DNA of 64,000 nt from NCBI GenBank assembly GCA_022695795.1, contig MU404191.1:29702-93701 (forward strand). The letters are read 5' to 3'. The notes beneath the pieces are model-generated. The model did no database searches, was not told where the DNA came from, and saw only the letters and a list, made by a program, of their open reading frames with translations. Position numbers and translations under genes: made by a program. This stretch comes from Biscogniauxia marginata. Its lineage: Eukaryota > Ascomycota > Sordariomycetes > Xylariales > Xylariaceae. Position 1 is the first letter of the stretch; every line of letters starts with the position of its first letter. Below, in pieces: positions 35,160-46,768 of this stretch.

Positions 35160-36523
35160 TTATCTTTTCGTCTTCTTCCCGGCTTTGCCCGTGTTCGCGG
35201 CAGCGGCGAGAGCTTCTTCCTCGGCGATCAGGGCTTCGACATCTCGTTTAATAAGCCACTCTTTCGCGCTATCCATAATTCTGACCAAGGCGTCGCCGCC
35301 CTCGAGAACATCGGGCAGGTTATGGACATCCAAGCCGCTTCTGTGATCGGTGCACCGATCCTGACTGTAGTTGTACGTCCTGATTTTGTCAGACCTAGTG
35401 ATTTGGTCCTTTCTTAACACGCTATTCCTCAAGGCCCGGGCCTCTTCTTCTCTCTCTTCCCTTCTCTTCTGGCCTACCCGTGATCGCAATACCGTCCATG
35501 CAGTATCGCGGTTCCGATGCTGGGATCTTGAATCCTGCATCGATACGGTAATACCAGTGGGCTCGTGTGTGAGCCTGATGGCGCTTTCTGTCTTGTTAAC
35601 ATGCTGTCCACCTGCACCACTGGCGCGCATCTTCTCCTCTCTGACGTCTTGGGGATCAATGTAGAAAATACTATTCGGATCGTTGAAGCTCTCTTCGCTG
35701 GGCATATCGTTCTCGTTCTCCGGGAACGAGGGTAGAACCCACACAGCGACGGCGCTGGTGTGTGTCCGCCCGTTCTTCTCGGTGGACGGGATGCGTTGAA
35801 CGCGATGCATGCCCGCCTCGCCGCGGAACTTGTCGTAGGCGCCAGCCTCTAGGATCTCCAACACCGCCTCCTGCAACGGGGACTCGTTTGCGCCGCCGGT
35901 CGATTCTCCACCATCGGCAATCTCGTATTTTAGGGTTTTATTGCGCAGCCCGACTCGGGAACAGTACTGGCGGTACATGCGGAACACAGCGTCTGCAAAG
36001 TAGCGTCCTTCCATGCCACCAGGGCCGGGACGAACCTCAAGGAGGCACGGCATGTCTGCGAAGGGGTCACGCGGCGTGAGGGAGGCGGAAAGAGCATTCC
36101 CAAGGTTTTCGAGTTTTTCGGTCGTCGCCGTGAGTTCGTCCCGGGCCAATTGCTTTAGTTCCTGGTCTTGCGACTGCAAGAGAGCCGTGAGCTCTCCGAC
36201 GGAGTGCTGGGCAGCCTCCCATTCTTTCAGGGCGGCAGTGACGCGTGATAGCTCGCCTATTCGCTTCGCCGTCTTGGTATCGAATTCGACTTCGAGAGCA
36301 GCCGAGAGCTTGGTGTGCTCTGCAGCAAGGTTCTGTGCGCGCCGCAGTAGGACGGTCGGGAGGGTTTTAGGCGCATCTTCGGGTCGTCAACATGAATTTA
36401 GAAGGGCACGGCACTGTGGAGAGGTCAGAACTCACCAGTGCTAGCTAATCGAGCGAATTGACGGCTAACAGGCCGTGCCAATTCCTTGATACAGCTCCGG
36501 CACACCCATTGCGCTGTCAACAT
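35160..36523 (-). CDS. MRF1: Mitochondrial peptide chain release factor 1
   Basis: Two exons, 36436-36523 and 35160-36376, with a 59-nt intron; 434 residues. The first 30 residues (MLTAQWVCRSCIKELARPVS) are basic and free of acid apart from one Glu, consistent with a mitochondrial targeting peptide. The coiled helical domain 1 follows, then EVRPGPGGMEG, FRGEAGMHRVQRIPSTE and RTHTSAVAVWVLP. The GGQ loop MRASGAGGQHVNKTESAIR has Gly-Gly-Gln at 285-287 and catalyses peptidyl-tRNA hydrolysis. The C-terminal DKIRTYNYSQDR and TDHRSG blocks are also class I release-factor signatures. It should terminate mitochondrial translation at UAA and UAG. Length is normal. Confidence 0.95.
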
Positions 36524-36891
36524 AGTCGACAATTATGAAAAAGTACATGTGAGGAATAACATTGGAAATATTTTGAACAAGTCTAAGACAAATTCAACAT
36601 CGTCCCCGGTTGGGCGGCCGGGATGACGCAGGTGGTCCGTGCATAATCACTGATAAGATCAATAAAATAAGATCAATCAGCCCAGGCCAATCGATAAGAA
36701 CTAACCCACCCCATACGGCCGTAGGTTGTAGGTAGCCCCAGTTCACTGTATAAGTCACAGTCACTCAGAGCATCACATGGCAGCCCAACTATAGGTAGCT
36801 ACCTTGTAGACAGCCGTAATGGGCAAGCTTGAGTGGATTGCAGACCATATATAGCATTATTAGAAGAGTTATCGCATAGGTACATATGATC

Positions 36892-37149
36892 CTATCCTTG
36901 TTTAAATCGCAGCAGTCCCTCAGGAGCAGGCTCTCCCAGTATCTCCCGAGTCCAGATTTTCCCCGATGCTATTGATAATGCCAGTACTGCAGCAGAAGTT
37001 AGGACAGTTCCAGGCAAGGGGATGAAACCTTTGGATACATACTGTTCATGATAGGTCTGGACAGCCGCAGAATCCGTGCCCAGCTTCTTATCCTCCCAGA
37101 TATGCCGTGGTGCTAGCGCCGAAGTGAGCCCGTGCAGCAATGAACCCAT
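36892..37149 (-). CDS. Small putative membrane protein, unknown
   Basis: Open frame of 85 residues with ATG at 37149. It begins MGSLLHGLTSALAPRHIWEDKK, has YHEQYVSKGFIPLPG in the middle and one hydrophobic segment (TVLTSAAVLALSIASG), and ends LLRFKQG. It reads like a real small protein with one membrane helix. The start context (TAG before ATGG) is weak and looks like an intron acceptor, so an upstream exon may be missing. It lies about 370 bases upstream of MRF1 on the same strand. No family recognised. Confidence 0.45.
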   Translation of the reverse strand: MGSLLHGLTSALAPRHIWEDKKLGTDSAAVQTYHEQYVSKGFIPLPGTVLTSAAVLALSIASGKIWTREILGEPAPEGLLRFKQG

Positions 37150-38089
37150 CTATTCACATGTTAAGAATCAGCAATGGTTCCTGAGGTCAATACTGCATAC
37201 TGGAATGCATATCAACACGATTGCAGTTAGCTTAGTGAGGCTTATATTTCAGCAGGGTGAATATAGTTAATGGGAGGGTCTACCGCGTAAGCCTTACATT
37301 TTAGTTCGCGAACCACTTGTCAAAGTCCTCTTTCTCATAAAGCTTCCAGTTACCATAATATTTAGCCTGGATAGCAACGTTCAGGACGTTTAGATGTGGT
37401 GCACCGTGTTCGAAAATCGTTCTCATGTGGTATGGTTTTTAACTTAGGATCTCCAACGCGTGCATGAGCCCCATCGTTCCATTACTATATAGTCAACAGC
37501 GCAAACGTCAGTAATCATAAGAGACTAGTTAAATGTCTAGAAGAAATGCCTGGTTATATTCAACACACCGGCCAAAACTCAGAACGACAACTCTCTTTTG
37601 CTTCCCCTCTTCAGGTTCAGGAAGTGTGTCGATATAGCGAGACATGGTGGATGATGGCTGGAGAAGGTTGACAGTCTATGAGATAGATGGACGAAGCTCA
37701 TCTATATATATACAGGATACTAGGGGTCACATAGCCCCTAATTTCAACATAAACTTCCAAGCTGTGTTTCCTCCGTGGAGTGTTAGCGGTGATCGTTTTG
37801 AGTTAGCTCAGTCCCTGGGGTCCCCTAATAAGAGAATAATAATAAAAAGCGAAGTGCAGCGTCAACAAGTAAAGAAAACTGCGTTTTATTCACCGTTCTG
37901 GTCATATGTTAAACTGCTGAGAAGCTTATAAATTACACGATGGCCCTACAAAACACAATAGTGGATGAGAAGAGACTCCTGGATACCCCGCAACAGATGC
38001 CGGGCGTCACGATCTTCCTTCAACCCGTCGCTCCTCCGGCAGCGCAAGGTCTAGCTGGCTTTACCGGTTCGACCTGAATCACGTCGAGC

Positions 38090-38920
38090 TACATTGCCGA
38101 CTAGTGGGGTAACCCCGAGTCTCCATCATCTTCCTCTTCGTGGGCATCGTCGGCCTCTGCGGATTCAGAGCAAGAGATTCCTTGATGACGGTCATCAACA
38201 CTATGTGCGTTCGTTATGGATCAGCATCGGGATACTATACGCGTTTGTTGTATGTGGTATCCATTACCTCCAAGAGAAAAAGGTGACTGGATGAGATCCT
38301 TTTCAGATCATTACGGCATGAATATGCAGGCTGGCAGAGCTCTCCAGCCGCACCCCATGCACGCGCACTTCCCTGGACTAGCAAGCTGGTTTTTTATACT
38401 ACATCTTCACATGGTCTTGCACCCTGGCGGCTACGGTGCGAGATATTGTGCTGAGTGTTTGTCTCTTCTCAACTGCCATAGGTAGTACTATAGCTTGTTG
38501 TTTGTTTGCATACAATGGTGGCACTGGCTCAGCCTTGGGCGATGGACTAAGTGGTGTCACGAAAGGGATCAAGGCTGCGAGCTATTCTGGAAGATATCTT
38601 GGACTCTTATTTCATCTGTGCCTGTGTCCTTTCTATTATCCCACTATCCTAAGAGTACGATCATCTAGATATCTTACTAGAAGGGCCTGTGCATCAAGTT
38701 ATTGCTAACACCTGGTGCCCAGTGGACGCCCTCTATCTTGTTAGCATGGTGGAGAGTCATCGTTTATCTGGTAGAGGAAGCCTACGGTCCAGAACACGCA
38801 ATTACCAGGTACTTCCTGATCGGTCGGATACCTATGGAGAAAAGGGCACCGTTACTAATTTCTGGACTTGGCGAGCTGGGTGTCAATAGGGGTGTCTCGA
38901 AGCCGACGGGAGTTTAGAAT
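38090..38920 (+). pseudogene. Decayed membrane-protein-like sequence
   Basis: Hydrophobic stretches occur in shifting plus-strand frames: VSIIFLFVGIVGLCGF, then VRDIVLSVCLFSTAIGSTIA, DSYFICACVLSII, and a final SILLAWWRVIVYLVEEAYG. Between them are stops and frame changes. The pattern fits a dead gene for a multi-pass membrane protein, but I cannot name it and the limits are approximate. Confidence 0.3.
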
Positions 38921-39291
38921 AGAAGTCATGGTTGTTTTACAAAATCGGGTTAAACTCTGATGCTACTGTACATATGAGATAGGTCTGCTAGCTTAGAAGA
39001 GAACTGAGTGAGACTGAACAATAAATTCGATATTCAAATGCCTCATATACATATCCCTAGGGAATTATAGCTCTTTTATTAGTCTTGGGTTTAATAATAT
39101 GAGCACCCTCGAGGCCAAGACTATAATAAGAAATTAACAAAGTTTATCGAGGAAGTAGTTAGCTAACTAAGTATTCAAAAATGAGAATCTAAGTAAAAAA
39201 AAAAAAATGTAATAAGTAATCCTATTGGTTGCCGTCTCTTAAGGTCCAGAATTCTGAAGGCCAATGAATCTAAGAGGACTTCAATAAAAAA

Positions 39292-39609
39292 ATGTCCGTA
39301 ATCCAACCACATATAGATCAAGCCGGGTTAAACGGCGTAAAGCCGGCAAAGGGGGAGGGGGGGTCAGTTTTCGTACAATACAGTGCCACGCAAGACTTGC
39401 AGCAAATAGCCAGTAGGCTGAATGATGAATCATATTTTGTTCCAGTGGCTCTCAAATCAACACCACTACAACAGAATTCTCTCGTTTGCATAGTCCCACT
39501 GCAAGACATGTCAGATGCAGCCATCCAACCAGTATCCGCGGCAACAAACCGTCACGGCGCAACTGGCCGTGGCGACCAACACGTCAAGTCTGTCTGTTCA
39601 CACCATTAA
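39292..39609 (+). pseudogene. Isolated 105-codon frame, possible gene fragment
   Basis: Open from ATG at 39292. It reads through GGSVFVQYSATQDLQQIASRLNDE and LVCIVPLQDMSDAAIQP to a stop. Its composition is more protein-like than the AT-rich DNA around it, but no start context, promoter or family is evident. It may be a fragment of a dead gene or chance. Confidence 0.25.
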
Positions 39610-39994
39610 AAATAATGCTGGGCAGTGTTGGTGTGTGTAAGGCTTTGACTGCTTCTATCTATCATCATGAGGGTTATCTACAAACAACCTTCGTAAGCCA
39701 TTCTAAGGAACCTAGGTTATTTAATAGGATTAATTCCTGCAGAAGCAAGTCAGTCTTGTCTTACTTCCTCTCTTTGTCACCAAGTTGACAACTGCATATT
39801 TTATGTGGCGAAATCGGATAGGGGCACCTTCTCATACACCTTTGAGAAGCCTATCCAATTCGGGTACACACACACACGCACACTTGGACATAAGATAGGC
39901 CTACTCGCTTCGAAATAGACCCTCTTTGTCAGTCTTCCAAGAGCCCAATTTCAGGTCCAACATTCTTTCTCTATATTCTCCTCCACTCGGCAAC

Positions 39995-42900
39995 ATGGCA
40001 TCCCCTCTCCTCAATCGTCCAGCACTAGGGCAAACGGCCGCCCTAGGGAGTCTATATGATGCTCGTACAGATTCCTTCATCCCAATATCATTGCTCAAAA
40101 TACCACTTCCGAAAGGTGTCGTGGATACCACCCAGAAGCATTCCACAGACATCAAAGTCAACAAGACGGACACCTATAAGGAAAAGTTTGACACCTTTGG
40201 TATCGATGGCGAGCTAGGTGCTAGCTTCCTGGCTGGACTTGTCAAGGTCGGAGGCGCTGGTCGATACCTGTCAGACAAACGCGACACAAACCTTGCCATG
40301 CACTCCTCCCTATACTACAATGTCACCACTGTCGACGAGGAGCTCAACCTCGCTTCAAGCGGCCTCAAGGAATGTCTTGCTTTCGATGTCCTAGAGAATG
40401 ATATCGCTACTCATGTGGTGACAAAGATAACATGGGGGTGCCGCTGCATCGTCACGGCTAAACGGCAACACGCCTTTTCTGAAGACAAATCTCAGCTTGC
40501 CGGCGAACTGGAATCGCAATTCAATATCCTCAAGATGGTTGGACTAAGAACCAATGGAAGTGCAGATGTACTTAAAGATGCTGGTCATGAGCATTCAGAG
40601 AGCTCCTTCGAAGTGACTGTGTTCGGCGACGTCCTTGCTAGCGATGGAACGATGCCTACCGACTTCGCAGAGGCTCAAAAGTTCATTAGAAACGTACCAA
40701 AGTACGTCTCTGAGGCAAACGACGGAAAGGGGCAGCCTCTGACCTATACCCTTATGCCACTCTCTTTTCTCGCCATGCTTCGATTACTTGATATCAAGGC
40801 CAACATCACTCTACATCAGCTTGGTGCCGACTGCCTGCAGAAATATGTACAACTCTTTGACGACATACAGGAGGCTCTGCAAAGACTCCGTGAATATCAA
40901 GTCAGATTACGGAGCCATCCGATCTCTGTTCCTCCGGAACACTTGTATTCAACGACGGAGCTTCTCACCAACACTATCGCCAGCGAGGCTATGTTGAAGT
41001 CAAAATATGCTGGCCTGCTGAAGGATGTTAGAGGGGGCAACTCGGACCCCCAGAAACTCTGGACATTGCTCATTGAAGTTCTTGAAGGGGCCAATTCGCC
41101 AAAGAATGTTCTGTCCGCCATAACTTACGAAGACAAGATGGATTTTGAGGACACTCTCAGGCATGAGGGAGCTCATCTCGTTGGCTATCAGGGCAAGTCT
41201 ATTTCTACGCTATTGAATGAGAACCAGCACGATGATGCCTTCGTACTTCACTTCAACGACCACGTCCGTAATCACTCCGATTTGTGGAAAGAAAATATTG
41301 CAGTCTTCCTAGAGATTGTTAGAGACGGTACTCAGAAAAAGCTTGCCATTGCCGTTGACTGCGATGCTCTCCACCATGCCCTAGAAGAGCCACACATTAC
41401 ACATTTCCGAAACGGGCGGGTTATCGCTGAGGATGTCGTGGAACAACGCAAGGTCCTGGCTGCTAACTGCCTAATGCGCTGTCGTGAAGACGCACTGGAT
41501 CGTTCTATAAATCGCAAACCGCTTCAGAGAAGAGCCGTGAAAATACCCTGTCCAAGCCCCTATTGTGACAGAAAACTAAGGTGCAACTGGATCTGCGGCT
41601 CTTGCCAGTCAGTCGTTGAGTACGGCTTTGTTGATGAACTTCTCTATTGTGACTGTGGGGCTGGCATGTATCACGCGTGGGAATTCAAGTGCAACGATCC
41701 AAGACACGGTTCCGCCTGGACTCAGCATGAGAGCGGTGCCTTAAAGGGGCTACTAAAAGGTCTAGAGCCGTTTGAGGAACTGAACATTTTGATCCTGGGA
41801 GAGACGGGTGTCGGCAAGTCAACTTGGATCAATGCATTCATAAATTATCTCACCCACGAGTCTCTGGACGACGCAATGCAAGCCGAGGATTTAAAACGGA
41901 TTATTCCTTGCTCTTTTCAGACACAATTGATTGTCGATGGACGATTTGTACAGAAAGAAATCAAGATTGACTCGAGCAACTCAGAGAAAGATGGCTCGAA
42001 AGGGCAATCGGCCACTCAGTTGACGTCCGTTTACGCTGTTGATATGGGCAATACGCGTGTTCGTCTCATCGACACCCCCGGGATTGGGGATACACGAGGC
42101 CTCGATCAAGACAACGAAAATATGACCGACATCTTGAGGGTGCTTCGTACCTACAACAACCTTCATGGGATCCTTATCCTCTTGAAACCGAATGCTGCTC
42201 GCTTGACGGTCATGTTTCGATTCTGTATCAAACAGCTCCTAACACATCTTCATCGCACCGCTGCAAACAATATTGCATTCGGGTTCACCAACACTCGCGG
42301 TTCTAATTATAAACCCGGCGATACCTTCAAGCCCTTAGATTCCCTTTTGGCCGAATACAAAGAAGCGAAGATGGGCTTGTTTGAGCATAATGTCTACTGC
42401 TTCGATTCGGAAAGTTTTCGGTACCTGGCCGCCCGGAAAAAGGGGATCGATATGGGGTTCTACGAAGAGAACCGTCGCAGCTGGGAATATTCCGTTACGG
42501 AGTGTAGACGTCTGGTCAAGCACTTCCAGGACATTACGCCCCATCAGGTCCGCAGCACGATAAATCTTAATGAAACTCGAAACACAATTATCCGACTGAC
42601 GGAGCCCATGGCAATGCTTGCCGAGAAGATCAAGGCTAGTATTGATGTGAACAATGATCAGATCAAGGAGCTTCGGGAGTACAAGCTTAATCGGAAGCAA
42701 CTTGAACAACGACTCTTCGTACAGAAGGAGAGTCTAGAGGCGCATGAGATGGATCAGCCGCGGACCGTCTGTACTCACAGTTCATGCGTCGAAGTGCGCA
42801 GTGATTTTGGAGGCAGGGAGGAGGCCACCATCATCTATAAGACTATGTGTCACCGGCCATGTTACCTAAACGGTGTCGATCGAAACATGAAAGGCCATTC

Positions 42901-43738
42901 CGATTTGCAGAAATGCCAAGCGATGAACGGCAGCGGTATGTGTAACAGATGTGGCCATAGCTGGATGGACCACATGCACATATATTACGAGTATCGCCCA
43001 ATGAGCTACAAGCACCGTGATGAAACCGTAGACAGAGACCTCATCAGGAATGCCACCGATATTCAGCTGAAGGAGGAAGCAATCCAAATGAAGGTGACGG
43101 CGATCGAGGAATTCCAGCTCGAGTACCGCCAAGTCCAAGAAGCAGCAATCCAGTTTGGATTCTTCCTCAAGAGGCATGCGATCACGCCATATAATGACGC
43201 GACCATCGAGTACGTCGACATGCTTCTCGACCAAGAGAGGGTGAAGATTCACAGTGGCGGATCCAAGAAGCGGCTAATCAACCTCGAGAAGTACAAGGCC
43301 GAGCACCTCCAGAGAGTCGATGCCCTGAAGAAGGCCATGGAAGAGGGTGACTCGTCAAAGCTCCTCGACGACGGAGGCATCCAGCAGCTCGTCGAGGGTC
43401 TCTACGGCTTGCCTCACTTCGGCAAAGATCTCCGCGACATCGTTAAGAACCAAGAGAAGGCCGCGGAGGCGACGTACAGAGAGCGGACCTACAACGTCTC
43501 TGCAGGATCACACTGGCATCGCCGAACCCAACCAAAGTCGAGCACCAGAACATACAGGAGGCCAGCTCCGACCACCAGGCCGCTTCCCGGAGCTTTCCCC
43601 AGTGAGCCTACTAGAAGTTCTACCGCCCCGGAGACTCGGGTCCGACCTGCAGCGCCTCGGAGGACAGAGAGCTGGGGTATTAACCTCCGCGGCTGGAACC
43701 CCTTTAACGTGTTTGTGAGAGGAGCGAATAGGACTTAG
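39995..43738 (+). CDS. Stonustoxin-like (SNTX) / P-loop GTPase fusion protein with two Cys clusters
   Basis: Intronless, 1,247 residues. The ATG at 39995 (CAACATGG) is preferred; the frame is open slightly further up but only with non-ATG codons. Residues about 5-30 (RPALGQTAALGSLYDARTD, then FIPISLL) match the start of SNTX/MACPF-like domains found in fish stonustoxin and many uncharacterised proteins. This region seems to run to about 500. A Cys/His cluster follows (about 519-570: CPSPYC, CGSC, CDCG). Then comes a GTPase with P-loop GETGVGKS (602-609), DTPGIGDTRG (from 693) and FGFTNTRGS (about 762-770), closest in style to AIG1/septin-type GTPases. After a charged coiled region there is a second Cys/His cluster (926-988, with CHRPC and CNRCGHSW), more coiled coil, and a basic Pro/Arg/Thr-rich tail. 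No signal peptide. It is probably a cytosolic NTP-switched effector; pore-forming ability is not shown. Confidence 0.85.
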   Translation: MASPLLNRPALGQTAALGSLYDARTDSFIPISLLKIPLPKGVVDTTQKHSTDIKVNKTDTYKEKFDTFGIDGELGASFLAGLVKVGGAGRYLSDKRDTNLAMHSSLYYNVTTVDEELNLASSGLKECLAFDVLENDIATHVVTKITWGCRCIVTAKRQHAFSEDKSQLAGELESQFNILKMVGLRTNGSADVLKDAGHEHSESSFEVTVFGDVLASDGTMPTDFAEAQKFIRNVPKYVSEANDGKGQPLTYTLMPLSFLAMLRLLDIKANITLHQLGADCLQKYVQLFDDIQEALQRLREYQVRLRSHPISVPPEHLYSTTELLTNTIASEAMLKSKYAGLLKDVRGGNSDPQKLWTLLIEVLEGANSPKNVLSAITYEDKMDFEDTLRHEGAHLVGYQGKSISTLLNENQHDDAFVLHFNDHVRNHSDLWKENIAVFLEIVRDGTQKKLAIAVDCDALHHALEEPHITHFRNGRVIAEDVVEQRKVLAANCLMRCREDALDRSINRKPLQRRAVKIPCPSPYCDRKLRCNWICGSCQSVVEYGFVDELLYCDCGAGMYHAWEFKCNDPRHGSAWTQHESGALKGLLKGLEPFEELNILILGETGVGKSTWINAFINYLTHESLDDAMQAEDLKRIIPCSFQTQLIVDGRFVQKEIKIDSSNSEKDGSKGQSATQLTSVYAVDMGNTRVRLIDTPGIGDTRGLDQDNENMTDILRVLRTYNNLHGILILLKPNAARLTVMFRFCIKQLLTHLHRTAANNIAFGFTNTRGSNYKPGDTFKPLDSLLAEYKEAKMGLFEHNVYCFDSESFRYLAARKKGIDMGFYEENRRSWEYSVTECRRLVKHFQDITPHQVRSTINLNETRNTIIRLTEPMAMLAEKIKASIDVNNDQIKELREYKLNRKQLEQRLFVQKESLEAHEMDQPRTVCTHSSCVEVRSDFGGREEATIIYKTMCHRPCYLNGVDRNMKGHSDLQKCQAMNGSGMCNRCGHSWMDHMHIYYEYRPMSYKHRDETVDRDLIRNATDIQLKEEAIQMKVTAIEEFQLEYRQVQEAAIQFGFFLKRHAITPYNDATIEYVDMLLDQERVKIHSGGSKKRLINLEKYKAEHLQRVDALKKAMEEGDSSKLLDDGGIQQLVEGLYGLPHFGKDLRDIVKNQEKAAEATYRERTYNVSAGSHWHRRTQPKSSTRTYRRPAPTTRPLPGAFPSEPTRSSTAPETRVRPAAPRRTESWGINLRGWNPFNVFVRGANRT

Positions 43739-45753
43739 AAACCGGCAAGACCAACCATAAACTAGTCAATTCCCTAAGCATTGCTACTCATATACTACTA
43801 TCAGCTCTATTTTCCTACCAACTACCAACTATTAGCTGATGCTAGGTCGGTGAACGGCCAAGAAGAAGTCCGTTGTTGTTCGCTTTCGCCGTTTGATTTT
43901 ATCACCAATACATTCACTCGCTCACTGTTTAAGCAAGATGTAAAGGGACATGTGTCTGTACTCAATAAAGAAAACCATCTCATATTTATCATGCTCCCCT
44001 TCTTCTCCTAGTAGCTTCAATTGTCATCCCCGGTATCCCTAGGTTCTGCATATCGTAGGTCTCTCATCATCTCCTCCTTTCTCGGACTCGGTAAGTTCTT
44101 CATGTATAGCTTTTCCGAGTCGATTGAGTTGCCCGACTTTATTGAAACGGGTATGATATTTCTACTTACTAGACGTGTTCGAGATCGGGTCATCTCAATC
44201 GGAAATATAATCTAGCCGATCAATGGGTAGTGTTATAAAATGGATCGATGCAACGCCCTAGGACTTAAATTCACCCTCGAATTATAACGAAATGGTGAAC
44301 AGCGTATCGCATGAAATACGGTAGTTGAAAAGAGGCCTCCGAATTTTCCGTAACGTGGAGCAGAGAAACAACTCGCGACTTATACCGGGATGGCAAGTGA
44401 CTTCACCGCCAGCTAATACCTATGTATGCATCGACAATGTTAAGTTTGACAAGATCGTATATGTGGGTAAGGCATGTACCATGTGTACATATGTATATCT
44501 CAATAGCGAGGATGTTAGCTTTGAAACAATGACAGGCTTGGAGATAGGAGATCTCAATAGATTCGGAGGAATACAAGGTGGTATTTTACATGATGTCAGT
44601 TACCCAAATAGGTCCATGTAGGTAATAGGTGGGTATAGCCTCGGGGTATTTGTGAAACTAACTCGAAGGATCGATGGGAAAAAGAAGCTGGGGGTTCTCG
44701 TGGGTATTATCAGCCCTGGTTGCAGGGGGTTTTCTACCTTCTAGTTCCCCTTGGCATCTGCCCAGCAAGGTTACTATATACACTTACACTAAACCCCAAA
44801 TTCACTTTGGGATGCTTTACCCCTGCGCTAATGCATACAATGCATACATATCCTTACTTGTACATTTTACATATATGCAGCTTGGGAACAGGCAAGTGGC
44901 ATTGATATTTGGGAGAGGTGTGCAATCTTCCGTCGGCAAGCCAAGCAACTTTGAACCTACCTACCTCTTATCTTCCTCCTCCTCCGGTTAACCATGTCTC
45001 CAACCCGTCAGGATCTAAGCCATCCTCATCACGAAACTAGTTAGAGTACCTAGGTAGCCATTCGGGATTCGTTCGCTATTTCTAGGTACCTAGTACAGGA
45101 CGAAGGGTCATGCCCTTCTCTTCTCTTCTCTTCTTTATCGCGTGAAAGAACAGAGCAATTGGCCTAACTTGGTAACGTGAGATAATACGAGGCCTTATGT
45201 ATTATTAACTGTGCTCAACATCCCACATTGTCCCATATGTAAGACCGGTATACAGGATCAAAGGATCACCTGAATACACAACTCGAAACGAAATATAGAA
45301 GAAAAAAGAAAAGAACCCCCCCTTCCCGAGATTCAAGGGTCTGTCAGGGTCCGACTGGGGGAAGGCTTGGTATGTGCAAGCTACCCATCATCCAATAAGC
45401 GACTTTCCCGAAACGAGTGTTGGGGTTCGGTTGCTAGTTTGAAGATATCAAAGCGAGGTATTATCCATATTACGAGTTTCAATGAGCTCGCTTCTTCTCG
45501 TCTTCCCCTTGCCTACCTTTAATTTAACATTCTCCCATCCATCGTTTAAACACATTCTACACATTCGTTCCCTTCCATCCCTAGCATTCCTTCTCTATCT
45601 CTGTCTCTATCTCTCTGTATCTATCCGCCAGTCGAAAAAACAAAACAAAAACGCAAACAGAAGCACTACATTACCTGCGTTCCTTCTAGCAAGATTCTAA
45701 CTTCGTGACATTCATTCATAAAATCTTTTTTTTTCTCCAGCAACACAGCAACA
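43739..45753. other. Intergenic region
   Basis: No gene recognised. The palindromes TACCTAGGTA (45047-45056) and TAGGTACCTA (45083-45092) lie only 27 bases apart. From about 45480 to 45753 the plus strand is strongly C/T-rich, with CTCT and TATCTCTC runs, and looks like promoter and leader of the CFEM gene. A 72-codon frame inside this leader (45482-45700) is most likely not a protein. Confidence 0.6.
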
Positions 45754-46410
45754 ATGCAGTTTAAGGCCGTCGCTCTCGCCCTTCTCGTCACCGCCGTCTC
45801 GGCCGACAGTGTCGAGGAACTGCTCACCCAGATCCCCTCGTGTGCCAAGTCGTGCCTCGACAACGCCTCGACCTCGATCGGCTGCGGGACCACCGACACC
45901 TGGTGTCAGTGCGACAAGAAGACCGACCTCACTAAAGCCGCCATCGTCTGCGTCCAGGGCGCCTGCAGTAGCGATGATCTGAAGAGTGCGTCGTCCTACC
46001 ACATGTTCTTTCCCTGTTCTTCTAACCCCCCCACCACACTGCTATTTGAAAATTAAAATAAAACGAAAGTTGGGTATAAGAAAGAATATGGGATGCAAGA
46101 AGAGACCTACTGTTATATATTTATATACAGTCTCCACAACAGGGTAACTAATACTATAAAAACAGAGACCACCACCGTCAGCGCAGAGCTCTGCCTCGCC
46201 GTCGCCCAGCAGAGCGCCGGCGACGCCGCCTCCTCCATCGTGGCGAGTGCGACGGCCGCCGCCGGCTCCGGCCTCGCCAGCGCCAGCAATGCCATCACCT
46301 CGGCTATTGGGTCCGCGACGGCCACTCCGAGCACGGACGCCGCATCCGGCCGCAACGTTGCCGGTATGGGTATTGTCGGTGCTGCTGCCATGTTCGCCTG
46401 GGCCCTGTAG
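45754..46410 (+). CDS. CFEM-domain protein, GPI-anchored
   Basis: Two exons, 45754-45985 and 46166-46410, with a 180-nt intron (branch CTAATAC, acceptor CAG); 158 residues. The signal peptide is MQFKAVALALLVTAVSA. The CFEM domain shows all eight cysteines in order: CAKSC, GC, WCQC, VC, GAC and LC, the last across the intron. An Asp sits before the WCQC pair (GCGTTDTWCQC), the residue that binds haem iron in Candida CFEM proteins. After the domain comes an Ala/Ser/Thr-rich spacer and a hydrophobic tail (VAGMGIVGAAAMFAWAL), as in GPI-anchored wall proteins. Possible roles known for the family are haem/iron capture, wall stability, or an effector in plant contact; this sequence does not choose between them. 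Confidence 0.92.
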
Positions 46411-46768
46411 AAAGAGAAAGAGAGAGAAAGGAAAAAGGGGGGGGTTAACGGGTGGATGGTTGCCATTTACGCGCAGATGAGGGTTAACGGGATTTACGAG
46501 AAGGGAGAAGGGTTAGGGGAGGGAAAAGATGAAGTGATATATGACTTCCGCATCCGTCCCATGCGCCAAAAAAAAGGAAATTTCAAAATTAGAAACCTTA
46601 CATGTCTATACGATTCACTTAATCTCTATTTGCCAGTTTATAAGCGGATAATGGCTCCTTGCGAAGTTTAGTCGTTATCATGACTTCTTGCTCGAATCTC
46701 AAGTCTGAATGGGCGTTCGCCATCTGATGTGATCAACCTCTGCACCGCTAAGTTCGTATGGCGACCGT
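46411..46768. other. Convergent 3' flanks
   Basis: About 360 bases between the CFEM stop and the end of the hotdog-protein gene. A purine-rich AGAGAAAG stretch follows the CFEM stop. Nothing else seen. Confidence 0.65.

Larger units (their letters stand above)
37150..39994. other. Gene-poor region with relics
   Basis: Apart from the two weak relics listed separately, no gene is seen. 38950-39290 is AT-rich with a short poly-A at 39195-39206. A short CA repeat lies near 39866-39882. The last 100 bases are the leader of the large gene at 39995. Confidence 0.5.

Noticed and set aside
45482..45700. 72-codon ATG-started frame upstream of the CFEM gene
   Set aside because: It sits in a strongly pyrimidine-rich promoter/leader and translates to low-complexity Leu/Ser-rich text without family features.
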